From assembly GCA_002372545.1 (NCBI GenBank), contig DFHD01000007.1, positions 1-22,826 of the forward strand: a stretch of 22,826 nt of DNA. The letters are read 5' to 3'. The translations under genes were made by a program, and so were the position numbers. The notes under the pieces were generated by a model. That model was not told the DNA's origin, made no database searches, and was given only the letters and a program-made list of their open reading frames with translations. The stretch is from Lachnospiraceae bacterium UBA3732. GTDB taxonomy: Bacteria > Bacillota > Clostridia > Lachnospirales > Lachnospiraceae. This document shows, in pieces, positions 6,809-14,736 of this stretch (position 1 is the stretch's first letter; every line of letters begins with the position of its first letter).

Positions 6809-7873
6809 TCATCCTCCAATGGCATACATGCTGCCTGTTTCTTCTCCTACTCCGGCCGTCCGGAATGCATGAGCCTCCGGCTTCCTCATCACCGCACTCT
6901 GAATGACTGACCTCAGCTCTTCATCACTGCAGCCACTGCGCAGAAGCTCCCGGAGATCAGCCGCATCCGGATGATATAAACACAGCTTCAATTTACCATC
7001 CACTGTGAGTCTCAGCCTGCTGCAGTTCCTGCAGAAGGCAGAGGAAAGGGGACTGATCAGTCCGATCCTGCCCCGAAAGCCCGGGAAACGGTAATACTCG
7101 GCCGGCCCTGTCTGCACACCTTTCTCCGGCGATCCTGCCGGTTCAAAGGCCTCACCTGCCACATTTTCCTGTCCAGAGGACTCTTTCATCCTCTCGAACG
7201 TTTCCAACCTATCTTCAGCCTTTTCAGCCTGTCCGAAGCGCTCAGCCAGATTCTCCATCACCTCCCGGCCGGACATTCCCCGGAAACCTCTGGCATGCCC
7301 CATGGGCATCAGCTCGATAAACCGGACATCCATCGGAAGGTCTCTTGCGTACTCCGCAAGAGCAGCCAGTCCGTGATCATTAATGCCCCGGACAGGAACC
7401 ACATTCAGTTTAAGAGAAAAACCCATCTCCTGCGCCCTTTGGAGCGCACGCTCCACTTTCTCCAGCGCATCCACCCCGGTGAGCTCCCGATAGGTTTCTC
7501 TGTCCAGTGTGTCCAGACTGACATTGATATTCCGGAGCCCGTTTTCCCAAAGCGTCTCCAGATATTCCTCCAGCAATATACCATTTGTGGTCATGGCAAG
7601 CTCCGGTCTGCCCGGCATACATCCCAGTCTGCCGATCAGCCCGCCGATTCCCTTTCTGACCAGAGGCTCTCCTCCTGTCAGACGGATCTTTCTGATTCCC
7701 ATCCTGGTGAGGATTTCCGCTATCCGGTAAACCTCCTCAAGCGTCAGTACGTCCTCATGCTGCAGGCGCCTAACCCCGTCGGGCATGCAGTACCGGCACC
7801 GGAGATTGCATTTATCCGTCAGCGAGATCCTGAGATATTCCATTTTTCTTCCATATGCATCTGTTAAGCTCAT
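6809..7873 (-). CDS. moaA: GTP 3',8-cyclase (radical SAM)
   Basis: A 354-residue radical SAM enzyme that converts GTP to 3',8-cyclo-GTP, the first step of Moco synthesis with MoaC. The N-terminal cluster is C22, C26 and C29 (CNLRCRYC), followed by TGGEP at 66-70. The C-terminal substrate cluster is C281, C284 and C298, and the chain ends in the GG that MoaA needs. The frame is open upstream to 8023 but would run inside modC. The ATG at 7873 is chosen by family alignment (MSLTDAYGRKMEYLRIS) and the AGAGG just before it. Residues about 212-255 are a low-complexity insertion between the barrel and the C-terminal cluster. It lies 38 nt after modC. Confidence 0.95.
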   Translation of the reverse strand: MSLTDAYGRKMEYLRISLTDKCNLRCRYCMPDGVRRLQHEDVLTLEEVYRIAEILTRMGIRKIRLTGGEPLVRKGIGGLIGRLGCMPGRPELAMTTNGILLEEYLETLWENGLRNINVSLDTLDRETYRELTGVDALEKVERALQRAQEMGFSLKLNVVPVRGINDHGLAALAEYARDLPMDVRFIELMPMGHARGFRGMSGREVMENLAERFGQAEKAEDRLETFERMKESSGQENVAGEAFEPAGSPEKGVQTGPAEYYRFPGFRGRIGLISPLSSAFCRNCSRLRLTVDGKLKLCLYHPDAADLRELLRSGCSDEELRSVIQSAVMRKPEAHAFRTAGVGEETGSMYAIGG

Positions 7874-7911
7874 CATGCCTCTTTTCTTCTGATTTCGGGG
7901 AGGCTCGCCTT

Positions 7912-9012
7912 CTATGGCATCGGACTGCCATCCAGGATGTTTTCCGAGAGCAGCATGATCCGTTCCGGATCCAGAGTAAGCACAAACTCTCCGGACATCA
8001 CCCTGTCCCCTACAGCCGTCCATTCCTCTTTTCCGACAATCCAGGTCATAAGCGAATCCGGAGTATCCACAGGGTTCCCCTTTTTCCGGAAACAGACCAC
8101 GATGGAAAAGGTATCCTCGATCACTCTTTTCAGCTCACAGACCACCTTGTTTTTTCCCGCAAAAGCGGATTGCTCCTCCGGCGTACCGGCGAAGGTAAAG
8201 TAATGCGCCCTGTACCCCGCATGGCTTGCCTCCTGCCCGGCACTTTCCGGAAGGCTGACGGATATTCCCCAGTCCACAGCAAAATACCTGCCGTCCTCTT
8301 CTTTTTTCAGCCGGGTGATATTCTTACATCCGGTAAGCCTTGCCGCGGCCACCGTTTCCGGATGGTCAAAAAAGTCCTGCCGGCTCTGCACCTCAGCCAC
8401 CCTTCCGGCCTCCATGACACCGATCCTTCCGGCAAGCCGGTAGGCTTCATTCCTGTCATGGGTCACCAGGATCACAGGGCCGGGAAAGGTTTCCAGCACG
8501 TCCAGGATCTCATGCTCGATCCTTGTTCTCAGATAATTATCCAGCTGGGAAAATGGTTCGTCCAGCAACAGAACCTCCGGAAGCGAAGCCAGAAGCCGGG
8601 CCAGCGCAGTCCGCTGACTCTGGCCGCCGGACAGCTCCGCCGGATATTGATCCGCCACAGCATCCAGATCAAACCGTTCCATCAGCTGCTCCGCATATGC
8701 TCTGTCCTTTGCCGTGCAAAGTATATTCTTTCGTACTGTCATATTCGGAAACAGCGCATGGTTCTGAAAGAGATATCCCACTCTTCTTTTTCTGGCCGGA
8801 ATATCTATCCTTTTTTCGGAATCAAAAAGGACTCTGTCACCCAGAACGATCCTTCCCCTGTCGGGTCTCTCGATCCCGGCGATACAGCGGAGAGTCATGG
8901 TCTTCCCGCAGCCCGAAGCTCCCAGAAGGGCAAACCTCTCCCCTTCGGTATGAAACCGGCTTTGCAGGTGAAACCTGCCTGTTTTCTTTTCGATCTCTAC
9001 CTCCAGTTTCAT
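7912..9012 (-). CDS. modC: Molybdate ABC transporter ATP-binding protein
   Basis: A 366-residue ABC ATPase that powers molybdate uptake. Visible motifs in order are Walker A GASGCGKT (31-38), Q-loop Q83, signature LSGGQSQR (127-134), Walker B VLLLDEP ending at 153, and H-loop H185 (LVTHDR). A C-terminal domain of about 130 residues follows, where ModC and related ATPases carry an oxyanion-binding or regulatory domain. The ATG at 9012 has GGGAG 7 nt upstream; a GTG at 9045 is possible but lies within a tandem repeat. It follows modB by 63 nt. Assignment as ModC rests on the modA-modB context; a tungstate preference cannot be excluded. Confidence 0.92.
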   Translation of the reverse strand: MKLEVEIEKKTGRFHLQSRFHTEGERFALLGASGCGKTMTLRCIAGIERPDRGRIVLGDRVLFDSEKRIDIPARKRRVGYLFQNHALFPNMTVRKNILCTAKDRAYAEQLMERFDLDAVADQYPAELSGGQSQRTALARLLASLPEVLLLDEPFSQLDNYLRTRIEHEILDVLETFPGPVILVTHDRNEAYRLAGRIGVMEAGRVAEVQSRQDFFDHPETVAAARLTGCKNITRLKKEEDGRYFAVDWGISVSLPESAGQEASHAGYRAHYFTFAGTPEEQSAFAGKNKVVCELKRVIEDTFSIVVCFRKKGNPVDTPDSLMTWIVGKEEWTAVGDRVMSGEFVLTLDPERIMLLSENILDGSPMP

Positions 9013-9042
9013 TCGCTCTCTCCCGTAACTCTCCGCATCTCT

Positions 9043-9093
9043 CACTATTCCACAGCTTTCACAATGCTGCAGCTTTCACTGTGCTGCAGCTTT
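9043..9093. repeat. Three 17-bp tandem repeats across the modB stop codon
   Basis: Read on the minus strand, three adjacent 17-bp units start with AAAGCTG and end with GTG: AAAGCTGCAGCACAGTG, AAAGCTGCAGCATTGTG and AAAGCTGTGGAATAGTG. The modB stop TGA (9078-9076) is formed at the junction of the first and second units. The copies fill the modB-modC gap up to the weak upstream GTG. Confidence 0.85.
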
Positions 9094-9747
9094 CCGGCGA
9101 AAGCCTTTACCTGTAAAATAGTTCATCAGAACCAGAATAACCAGTGAAAAACAAATGATGATCATCACCCACTTATACGCCAGATGACGGTTACCACCCT
9201 GCATGGCTGTATAAACGGCGATCGACATGGTTCGGGTCCTGCCGGGAAGATTACCGGCGATCATCAGTGTAGCTCCAAACTCACCCAGCGCTCTGGCAAA
9301 GCTGAGCACTGCGGAAGCGGCAATCCCCGGCCAGGCAGCAGGAAGAGTGATCTTCCGGAGTATCCAGCCTTCCTTCATGCCAAGGGTTCTGGCCGCATAG
9401 ATTATGTTTTCGTCCACCTGCTCCAGTGCGCCCCGTATCCCCCTGTACATGACAGGGAAAATAACAACTACCGCCGCGATCACTGCCCCCTGCCAGGTGA
9501 ATATGACCCGGATTCCCGCTTCGTTCAGCATCCGCCCGAACGCAGTACTTTTTCCAAATAAGATCAGAAGAAGGAAACCCACAACCGTAGGCGGCAGGAC
9601 AAGGGGGATGGAAAGCAGCGCATCCACAATATACCCGCCGCGTTTCAGAAGGGTTACGCGCCAGGCGGCCAGGAGCCCCGGAAGGAAAGTAACCAGAGTT
9701 GCGACCAATGCAATTTTCAGGGATATCCATAACGGTGTCAGATCCAT
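9076..9747 (-). CDS. modB: Molybdate ABC transporter permease
   Basis: A 223-residue integral membrane protein with about five hydrophobic segments, among them about 8-28, 44-66 and 88-106. The EAA-type loop that contacts ModC is seen as AARTLGMKEGWILRKITLPA, followed by FARALGEFGATLMI, which is typical of ModB. The ATG at 9747 (MDLTPLW) is preferred over 9774 because GGGAGG lies 8 nt before it. It follows modA by 65 nt. The last residues (KAAAQ) are encoded by the first unit of a 17-bp tandem repeat, so the C-terminus may have been reshaped by repeat expansion. Confidence 0.94.
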   Translation of the reverse strand: MDLTPLWISLKIALVATLVTFLPGLLAAWRVTLLKRGGYIVDALLSIPLVLPPTVVGFLLLILFGKSTAFGRMLNEAGIRVIFTWQGAVIAAVVVIFPVMYRGIRGALEQVDENIIYAARTLGMKEGWILRKITLPAAWPGIAASAVLSFARALGEFGATLMIAGNLPGRTRTMSIAVYTAMQGGNRHLAYKWVMIIICFSLVILVLMNYFTGKGFRRKAAAQ

Positions 9748-9812
9748 CCTTCGCGCCTCCCGCTGTCCTTCCATATTCTTCCTTCACGTCCGGCCGGCCA
9801 CTCTATTCTTTC

Positions 9813-10631
9813 TTATTCGGCCCGGATAAATCCATATTTTTCAAACACCTTCATGGCCTCATCGCTCTGCAGATAATCCAGAAAAGCCTTTGCCTCCTCC
9901 TGCTTACTGCTCGAGGCTGTCACGCCGGCGGGGTAGATCACCCTGTCGCATGAACCCTCCGGTGCCTCGGCCACGATCTTCACCTGATCCGTTGTATAGG
10001 CATCTGTGGCATATACTACGCCGCAGTCAGCCTCGCCTGCCTCAACCCAGGCCAGCACCGTTCTGACATCTGTTCCGTAATTCAGCTTTTTTTCCACCGC
10101 ATCCCATATGCCCAGACTCTCAAAAACCTTTTTCGCATACTGTCCGGCTGGAACACTCTCCGGCTCACCTATACCGATCAGCTTAACCTTCTGATCCGTC
10201 AGGTCATCAAAGGAGCTGATACCAATGCTGCTTTCTTCCGGTACGATAAGAACCACCTTGTTTTCCAGAAGATCTGTTACTGTACCGTCCTGCATCAGCT
10301 TTTCCTCCTGCAGGGCATTCATCTGCTTTTTCGCCGCAGAGATAAAGATATCCGCCGGGGCGCCCTCCTCGATCTGCGTCTGAAGAGCCCCCGATCCCGC
10401 ATAGGAAAAGACCAGGTCTATATCACCATGCTGCTCCTCATACTGCTTTTCCAGCTCGCCGCAGACATCCGTCAGGGATGCAGCGGCAAGAATAATGATC
10501 TCCTTCCTCTCTCCGTTCGTACTTTTATCACCATCATTCTTTTTCCCGCAGCCGGCAAGGGCTGCGCATGCTATCGCCGCGGCCAAAAGAGCTGCCGCAC
10601 CCCTTATTCCTTTTTTTCTGTTTTTCTTCAT
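9813..10631 (-). CDS. modA: Molybdate-binding lipoprotein
   Basis: A 272-residue solute-binding protein. The N-terminus is a lipoprotein signal: basic MKKNRKKG, a hydrophobic stretch, then the lipobox LAGC with the lipidated Cys at 28. The mature part has ModA landmarks: LAAASLTDVCGELEKQYEE, FSYAGSGALQTQI and GAPADIFISA. It binds molybdate (possibly tungstate) outside the membrane and passes it to ModB. The ATG at 10631 has GGAG 7 nt upstream; the frame is open further upstream but that would overlap moaC. It starts 4 nt after the moaC stop, so coupling to moaC is likely. Confidence 0.94.
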   Translation of the reverse strand: MKKNRKKGIRGAAALLAAAIACAALAGCGKKNDGDKSTNGERKEIIILAAASLTDVCGELEKQYEEQHGDIDLVFSYAGSGALQTQIEEGAPADIFISAAKKQMNALQEEKLMQDGTVTDLLENKVVLIVPEESSIGISSFDDLTDQKVKLIGIGEPESVPAGQYAKKVFESLGIWDAVEKKLNYGTDVRTVLAWVEAGEADCGVVYATDAYTTDQVKIVAEAPEGSCDRVIYPAGVTASSSKQEEAKAFLDYLQSDEAMKVFEKYGFIRAE

Positions 10632-10635
10632 CTTC

Positions 10636-11136
10636 TCACTCCATATATCCGATTTGTTCATCTCCAAAAACATAGTGCCCGCTCTTTCCTCCATCCTTTT
10701 CCAGGAGGTGGATATTGCTGATCACCATGCCCTTATCCATAGCCTTGCACATGTCATAGATGGTGAGCAGCGCTGCAGATGCACCGGTCAGAGCCTCCAT
10801 TTCCGCTCCGGTCTTCCCGGTCAGCCGCACCTCGCACACAGCTGCAACAGCCATTTCCTCATCCTCGAACCGGAAATCCACGGATACCTTTGTTAAGAGC
10901 AGCATATGACAGAGAGGGATCAGCTCCTGGGTTTTCTTGGCTGCCATGATCCCGGCAATCCTCGCCGTCCCCAGAACATCTCCCTTTCCGGCAGAGCCTT
11001 CTTTAATAGCTGTATAGACCGCCCGGTTCACGGTGATCCTTCCCTCCGCCCTGGCCATGCGCTCCGTTTCCTTTTTTTCCGTTACATCCACCATATTGGC
11101 TTTACCGTTCGCATCCAGATGTGTAAATCCGTTCAT
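10636..11136 (-). CDS. moaC: Cyclic pyranopterin monophosphate synthase
   Basis: A 166-residue protein of normal MoaC length that rearranges the MoaA product to cyclic pyranopterin monophosphate. The N-terminus MNGFTHLDANGKANMVDVT, the LIPLCHMLLLTKV segment (active-site His), METALTG-like MEALTG and the catalytic DMCKAMDKG block are all present. The ATG at 11136 has AGGA about 9 nt upstream. It lies 67 nt after the second moeA-like gene and 4 nt before modA. Confidence 0.96.
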   Translation of the reverse strand: MNGFTHLDANGKANMVDVTEKKETERMARAEGRITVNRAVYTAIKEGSAGKGDVLGTARIAGIMAAKKTQELIPLCHMLLLTKVSVDFRFEDEEMAVAAVCEVRLTGKTGAEMEALTGASAALLTIYDMCKAMDKGMVISNIHLLEKDGGKSGHYVFGDEQIGYME

Positions 11137-11203
11137 GATCCTTATTCCTGTGCTTTCTTTCTTCTTATCCGTTCAGCAGATACTCCAAAAACATATGAAA
11201 CCT

Positions 11204-12265
11204 TTACTTTCCGAAGCCGCAGTTCGGGAAGGTGCAGACCTTGCAGGAAAGGCAAAGACCGCCCTCGCCGTAATCCACCAGATCCTCCCGTCCCAGTCTT
11301 TCTCCTGCCAGGATTCTGGGCATCACAAGGTCGAAGACCGTCCTTCCGGCATACATGATACAACCCGGAAGTCCCAGGACCGGAATTTCCCGGCCTTTTT
11401 CCATCTCTCTCACCTGGTCCGCCTCTCTACGCAGATAAGCCAGAAGGAACATGGCTCCGGGGAGGACCGGCGCGCCGTAGCTCACGATATCGGCACCGGT
11501 ATCCGCAATGGCGCCCGGAGTCCTGTCATCCGGATCCACGCTCATACCGCCGCTGCAAAGCACAAGGTCAGCCCCCTCAGCCGCAAATTTCTTCACTGCT
11601 TCGGTTATCCCCTGTCTGTCATCCGGCAGGATCACCTGTCCCATACACTCCGTATCATATTCCGCCAGTTTTCTTCTCAGCACCGGACCGAAGGCGTCCT
11701 GAATACGGCCGGAAGCCACCTCGTTTCCTGTGGTCACGATCCCGTATCTCATATGCCGGAAGGGCAATATCCGGAAGATATTCCCTCCCTCTGCCGCTTC
11801 CCGGGCTCTTTGCATTTTTTCCTCTTCGATCACCAGCGGTATCACGCGCATACCGGCCAGCTTATCTCCTGCCCGGACCGGTACATTCCCATGGATCGAA
11901 GCGATCATCATTTCTCCCAGACTGTTGACCCTGCGGAGTTTCTCCCGGTCTATCTTCAGGAGACCATCCACAGCCGCCCGGAGCTCAATCTTCCCTTCCG
12001 ATGGAGCAGATGCCGTCATGGCGCTGTCATTTCCCATGCAGATCTGCCGAAGGATCTCTGCCGCTTCATCCTCATGCAGCATGCCCGGATCCTTCTCCCA
12101 GACATAAAGATGCTCCTTTCCCACGGAAAGCAGTACGGGAATATCCTCCTCCGCAACAACATGCCCCTTTTTGAACACCGGTCCCTTGCTTTCTCCGGGC
12201 AGGATCCGGGTGATATCATGACAGAGCACATGCCCCACCGCATCTCTCGTATCGATCAGTTTCAT
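11204..12265 (-). CDS. MoeA-like molybdopterin-binding protein with cysteine tail
   Basis: A 353-residue protein with a MoeA/MogA-type molybdopterin-binding domain in its second half: TTGNEVASGRI, LVLCSGGMSVDPDD and LGLPGCIMYAGRTVFD. The N-terminal part has the MoeA-like AVGHVLCHDITRI. It ends with CLSCKVCTFPNCGFGK, where C338, C341, C344 and C349 could bind a metal or an Fe-S cluster. It is shorter than the true MoeA in the same run. Proteins with this tail occur in clostridia and are annotated only as molybdopterin-binding; a role in metal insertion or delivery to a specific enzyme is inference. The ATG at 12265 has GAGG 10 nt upstream. It starts 12 nt after mobAB. Confidence 0.85.
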   Translation of the reverse strand: MKLIDTRDAVGHVLCHDITRILPGESKGPVFKKGHVVAEEDIPVLLSVGKEHLYVWEKDPGMLHEDEAAEILRQICMGNDSAMTASAPSEGKIELRAAVDGLLKIDREKLRRVNSLGEMMIASIHGNVPVRAGDKLAGMRVIPLVIEEEKMQRAREAAEGGNIFRILPFRHMRYGIVTTGNEVASGRIQDAFGPVLRRKLAEYDTECMGQVILPDDRQGITEAVKKFAAEGADLVLCSGGMSVDPDDRTPGAIADTGADIVSYGAPVLPGAMFLLAYLRREADQVREMEKGREIPVLGLPGCIMYAGRTVFDLVMPRILAGERLGREDLVDYGEGGLCLSCKVCTFPNCGFGK

Positions 12266-12277
12266 TTTATGTCAACC

Positions 12278-13372
12278 TCATAGACCAAAATACGTTTTCA
12301 GGCACAAAAAAATCCCCTCCACATCATCCGGAGCATATACCGGACAGCTCATTTCTTCGGGGATAATTGTATCGGTTGCTATACAGATCAGTGTTGAAGG
12401 ATCCGCCGCGCTCTCCGGGTAAACGGATTCGCGGATAATCTCCACCTTCGGATAGGGGGAATGCTTAAATCCCTCCAGGATGATCACATCCGGCGAAGCA
12501 GGCTGCGCCTTCAATTCCGCAATGAACCCCTCTTCCTGTCCGTCCTGAACGGACCGTGCAGGAAAGCTGCCCGAGATCACATAACCTGACGCCGAAAAGA
12601 CAATACTGCAGACACTGCCCGCCTCTCTGAAGCGCCATGTATCTGTCCCCGGCAGTTCCCCGATATGGTCATGACCGGAATGCTTCAGTATACCAACCGA
12701 ATATCCGGCCTGTTTAAACTCATTGATCAGCTTTTCGATCAGCCACGTCTTTCCTGTATTTTTATATCCGCTGACCGCAAAAACAGCAGGCAGGGAAAGC
12801 GCCTTAAATTCATCCTTTGTATTGACATTCCGGAGTATCCTCCGGTCAAAATCCGTATGAGCAAGACTGATGTACTTTGTCCGCACCCGGTTTAGTATAT
12901 CCAGCAGGCGATATCTTCCCTCGCGGATCAGTTCCTCGATCACCGGAAGGATCCGTTTGGAATAGATCGCGCAGAGAGGATGCACATGCTCCTCATCCTC
13001 GATCACATAGCAGTCATGATCCGATGAAATGAATTCCGCCAGATATTCGGCGATATCCCTTGTGACAAAGGGCATATCCGCTGCACAGATAAATACATAT
13101 TCCTCCTCCGCGCAGCTTATCAGACGGCGGATTCCCTCGATCGGGCCAATATCCCGGTTCTCATCATAAACAACCCGCAGCCCCTCCGCCTCATAGATCC
13201 CGGGCTGGGACGCGGAAACAAGAACCTCACCGGCTCCAGAAAAGGTCCGGGAGATCCTGCCGATCATTGTTTCATTCTGAAATTCCATCAGGGCTTTATT
13301 CTGCCCCATCCGGGTGCTTTTTCCTCCTGCCAGAATGCCGACAGAAAAAGCAGGTCGATCTGTTCTATGCAT
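12278..13372 (-). CDS. mobAB: MobA-MobB fusion, Moco guanylyltransferase
   Basis: A 364-residue fusion. Residues about 8-190 are MobA, which transfers GMP to molybdopterin; LAGGKSTRMG (14-23), ADMP (98-101) and NVNT (182-185) are visible. Residues about 195-364 are MobB, a GTP-binding partner with Walker A GYKNTGKT (202-209) and ILEGFKHSPYPKVEIIR. The product is the bis-MGD cofactor used by formate dehydrogenase, which fits the operon. The ATG at 13372 starts 1 nt after the moeA stop, with GGAG 4 nt upstream. An in-frame TTG at 13402 is less likely. Confidence 0.93.
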   Translation of the reverse strand: MHRTDRPAFSVGILAGGKSTRMGQNKALMEFQNETMIGRISRTFSGAGEVLVSASQPGIYEAEGLRVVYDENRDIGPIEGIRRLISCAEEEYVFICAADMPFVTRDIAEYLAEFISSDHDCYVIEDEEHVHPLCAIYSKRILPVIEELIREGRYRLLDILNRVRTKYISLAHTDFDRRILRNVNTKDEFKALSLPAVFAVSGYKNTGKTWLIEKLINEFKQAGYSVGILKHSGHDHIGELPGTDTWRFREAGSVCSIVFSASGYVISGSFPARSVQDGQEEGFIAELKAQPASPDVIILEGFKHSPYPKVEIIRESVYPESAADPSTLICIATDTIIPEEMSCPVYAPDDVEGIFLCLKTYFGL

Positions 13373-13373
13373 A

Positions 13374-14732
13374 TCACTCCGCCATTCGTATGATCCGGAC
13401 AACGTCTCCCTTCTTCAGAGAGGTTTCCGCCGGAAGATCGATATAACAGTTACAGCCCAGAAGATTGCCGATCACAGAGGAGGCATGGCTCTCAGCCGGA
13501 AGGTAAATGCAGCCCTCCCTCTCCTCTGCCCGAAGCAGTCTCCTCAGCCGGTTTTTTTTCGGATAATCCTCTCCCATCACTCCATGGAGGGTCCGGGGAA
13601 GAAAGGCAGGGCAGCCCGTCAGCTTCGCCGCCGCATGCCAGAAATAAAGATCAAAATTTACAAGCGCCGCATAAGGATTTCCGGAAAGGCTGAGAATGGG
13701 AATCCCGTCTTTCACGCTTCCGATGGTGGGTGTCCCCGGCTGTACGTTCACGCCGGAAAACAGTTTCTTTGCTCCGACCCTGTCCAGGATGTCCGGAAGA
13801 AGGTCCTTTTTCCCGACGGATACACCACCTGTGGTGATCACAATATCCGCACATTCCAACGCTACGGAAAGAGCCTGGATAAGCGCCTCCGGTTCATCCG
13901 GACATATCTCCATCCGGACAGAAAAGCATCCACCCGAAAGACCCGCCATTAAGGCGTAGGGTATGCTGCTGAAGATTTTGCCAGCCGGCGGACATTTTTT
14001 TTCAGTCCTGGATTGCAGAACGGACGCCTCTCTCTGCTCACGTCTCCGCCCGTGTCTCTCCCCGGCATCTACCCGGTCATTATCCCATGCTTCGCCGGGT
14101 TCCAGAAGCTCGCTTCCCGTGGAAAGAATGTGCACCCTGACAGGCCGGAGCACAGGAACTTCGCCTGTTCCCAGGCTGGCAAGCACACCTGCTTCCACTC
14201 TGCCAATCCTGCTCCCGGAAAGAAGAACGCTGCTTCCTTCTTCAATATCCTCGCCTTTCCGGCAGATATTCCGGTAAGCCGGAACAGAAGCGAAAACCCG
14301 GACCTCCTTTTCTCCGTAATCCGTATCCTCCTGACGTACAACGGCATCATAGCCTTCCGGAAGCGCCGCCCCGGTCATGATCCGGACTGCAGTTTGCGCC
14401 AGTCCTTCGGCCTGTGCCGGAAGATTCCTTCCCTCTGCCGGAAGATTTTTTTCCTCTTCCGGCAGATCTCCGGCCAGCCGCTCATAGAGCACGCGGAGAA
14501 CCGCCGGCTTTTCCCGGGAAGCCTCCCGGATATCCTCTGCCCTAACGGCGTATCCATCCATAGCCGACTTTGAAAAATGGGGCACGGGAAAGGACGCAGT
14601 CACATTTTCTGCCAGGATCCTGCCCGCAGCTTTTTCCAGCGGCACCATTTCCTGCACCGGGCTTAGACTGCTTCTATCCATGATGGGATCTATTCCGGAA
14701 AGAAATACTTCCCGTGCCTCTTCAATCTCCAT
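13374..14732 (-). CDS. moeA: Molybdopterin molybdenumtransferase
   Basis: A 452-residue protein of the MoeA family, which inserts molybdate into adenylylated molybdopterin. Landmarks are FSKSAMDGYAVR (54-65), MTGAALPEGYDAVVRQED (119-136), the GSELLEPGE segment, TTGGVSVGKKD and LSGNPYAALV. Two departures are visible: three 7-residue repeats at 90-110 and an Arg/Glu/Gln-rich stretch before GKIFSSIPYAL where other MoeA proteins are shorter. The ATG at 14732 has GGAAGG 8 nt upstream. It starts 4 nt after the fdhA stop. Confidence 0.94.
   Translation of the reverse strand: MEIEEAREVFLSGIDPIMDRSSLSPVQEMVPLEKAAGRILAENVTASFPVPHFSKSAMDGYAVRAEDIREASREKPAVLRVLYERLAGDLPEEEKNLPAEGRNLPAQAEGLAQTAVRIMTGAALPEGYDAVVRQEDTDYGEKEVRVFASVPAYRNICRKGEDIEEGSSVLLSGSRIGRVEAGVLASLGTGEVPVLRPVRVHILSTGSELLEPGEAWDNDRVDAGERHGRRREQREASVLQSRTEKKCPPAGKIFSSIPYALMAGLSGGCFSVRMEICPDEPEALIQALSVALECADIVITTGGVSVGKKDLLPDILDRVGAKKLFSGVNVQPGTPTIGSVKDGIPILSLSGNPYAALVNFDLYFWHAAAKLTGCPAFLPRTLHGVMGEDYPKKNRLRRLLRAEEREGCIYLPAESHASSVIGNLLGCNCYIDLPAETSLKKGDVVRIIRMAE
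14403..14465 (-). repeat. Three 21-bp tandem repeats inside moeA
   Basis: Three in-frame 21-bp units encode LPEEEKN, LPAEGRN and LPAQAEG (MoeA residues 90-110). The core TGCCGGAAGATT (plus strand) recurs at 14415 and 14436, with a variant at 14457. They lie in a surface loop region before the conserved MTGAALP motif. Confidence 0.75.
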
Positions 14733-14736
14733 TTTC

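Noticed and set aside
7874..8023. N-terminal extension of moaA by 50 codons
   Set aside because: The extra frame runs through the end of modC and does not resemble MoaA; the ATG at 7873 fits the family start.
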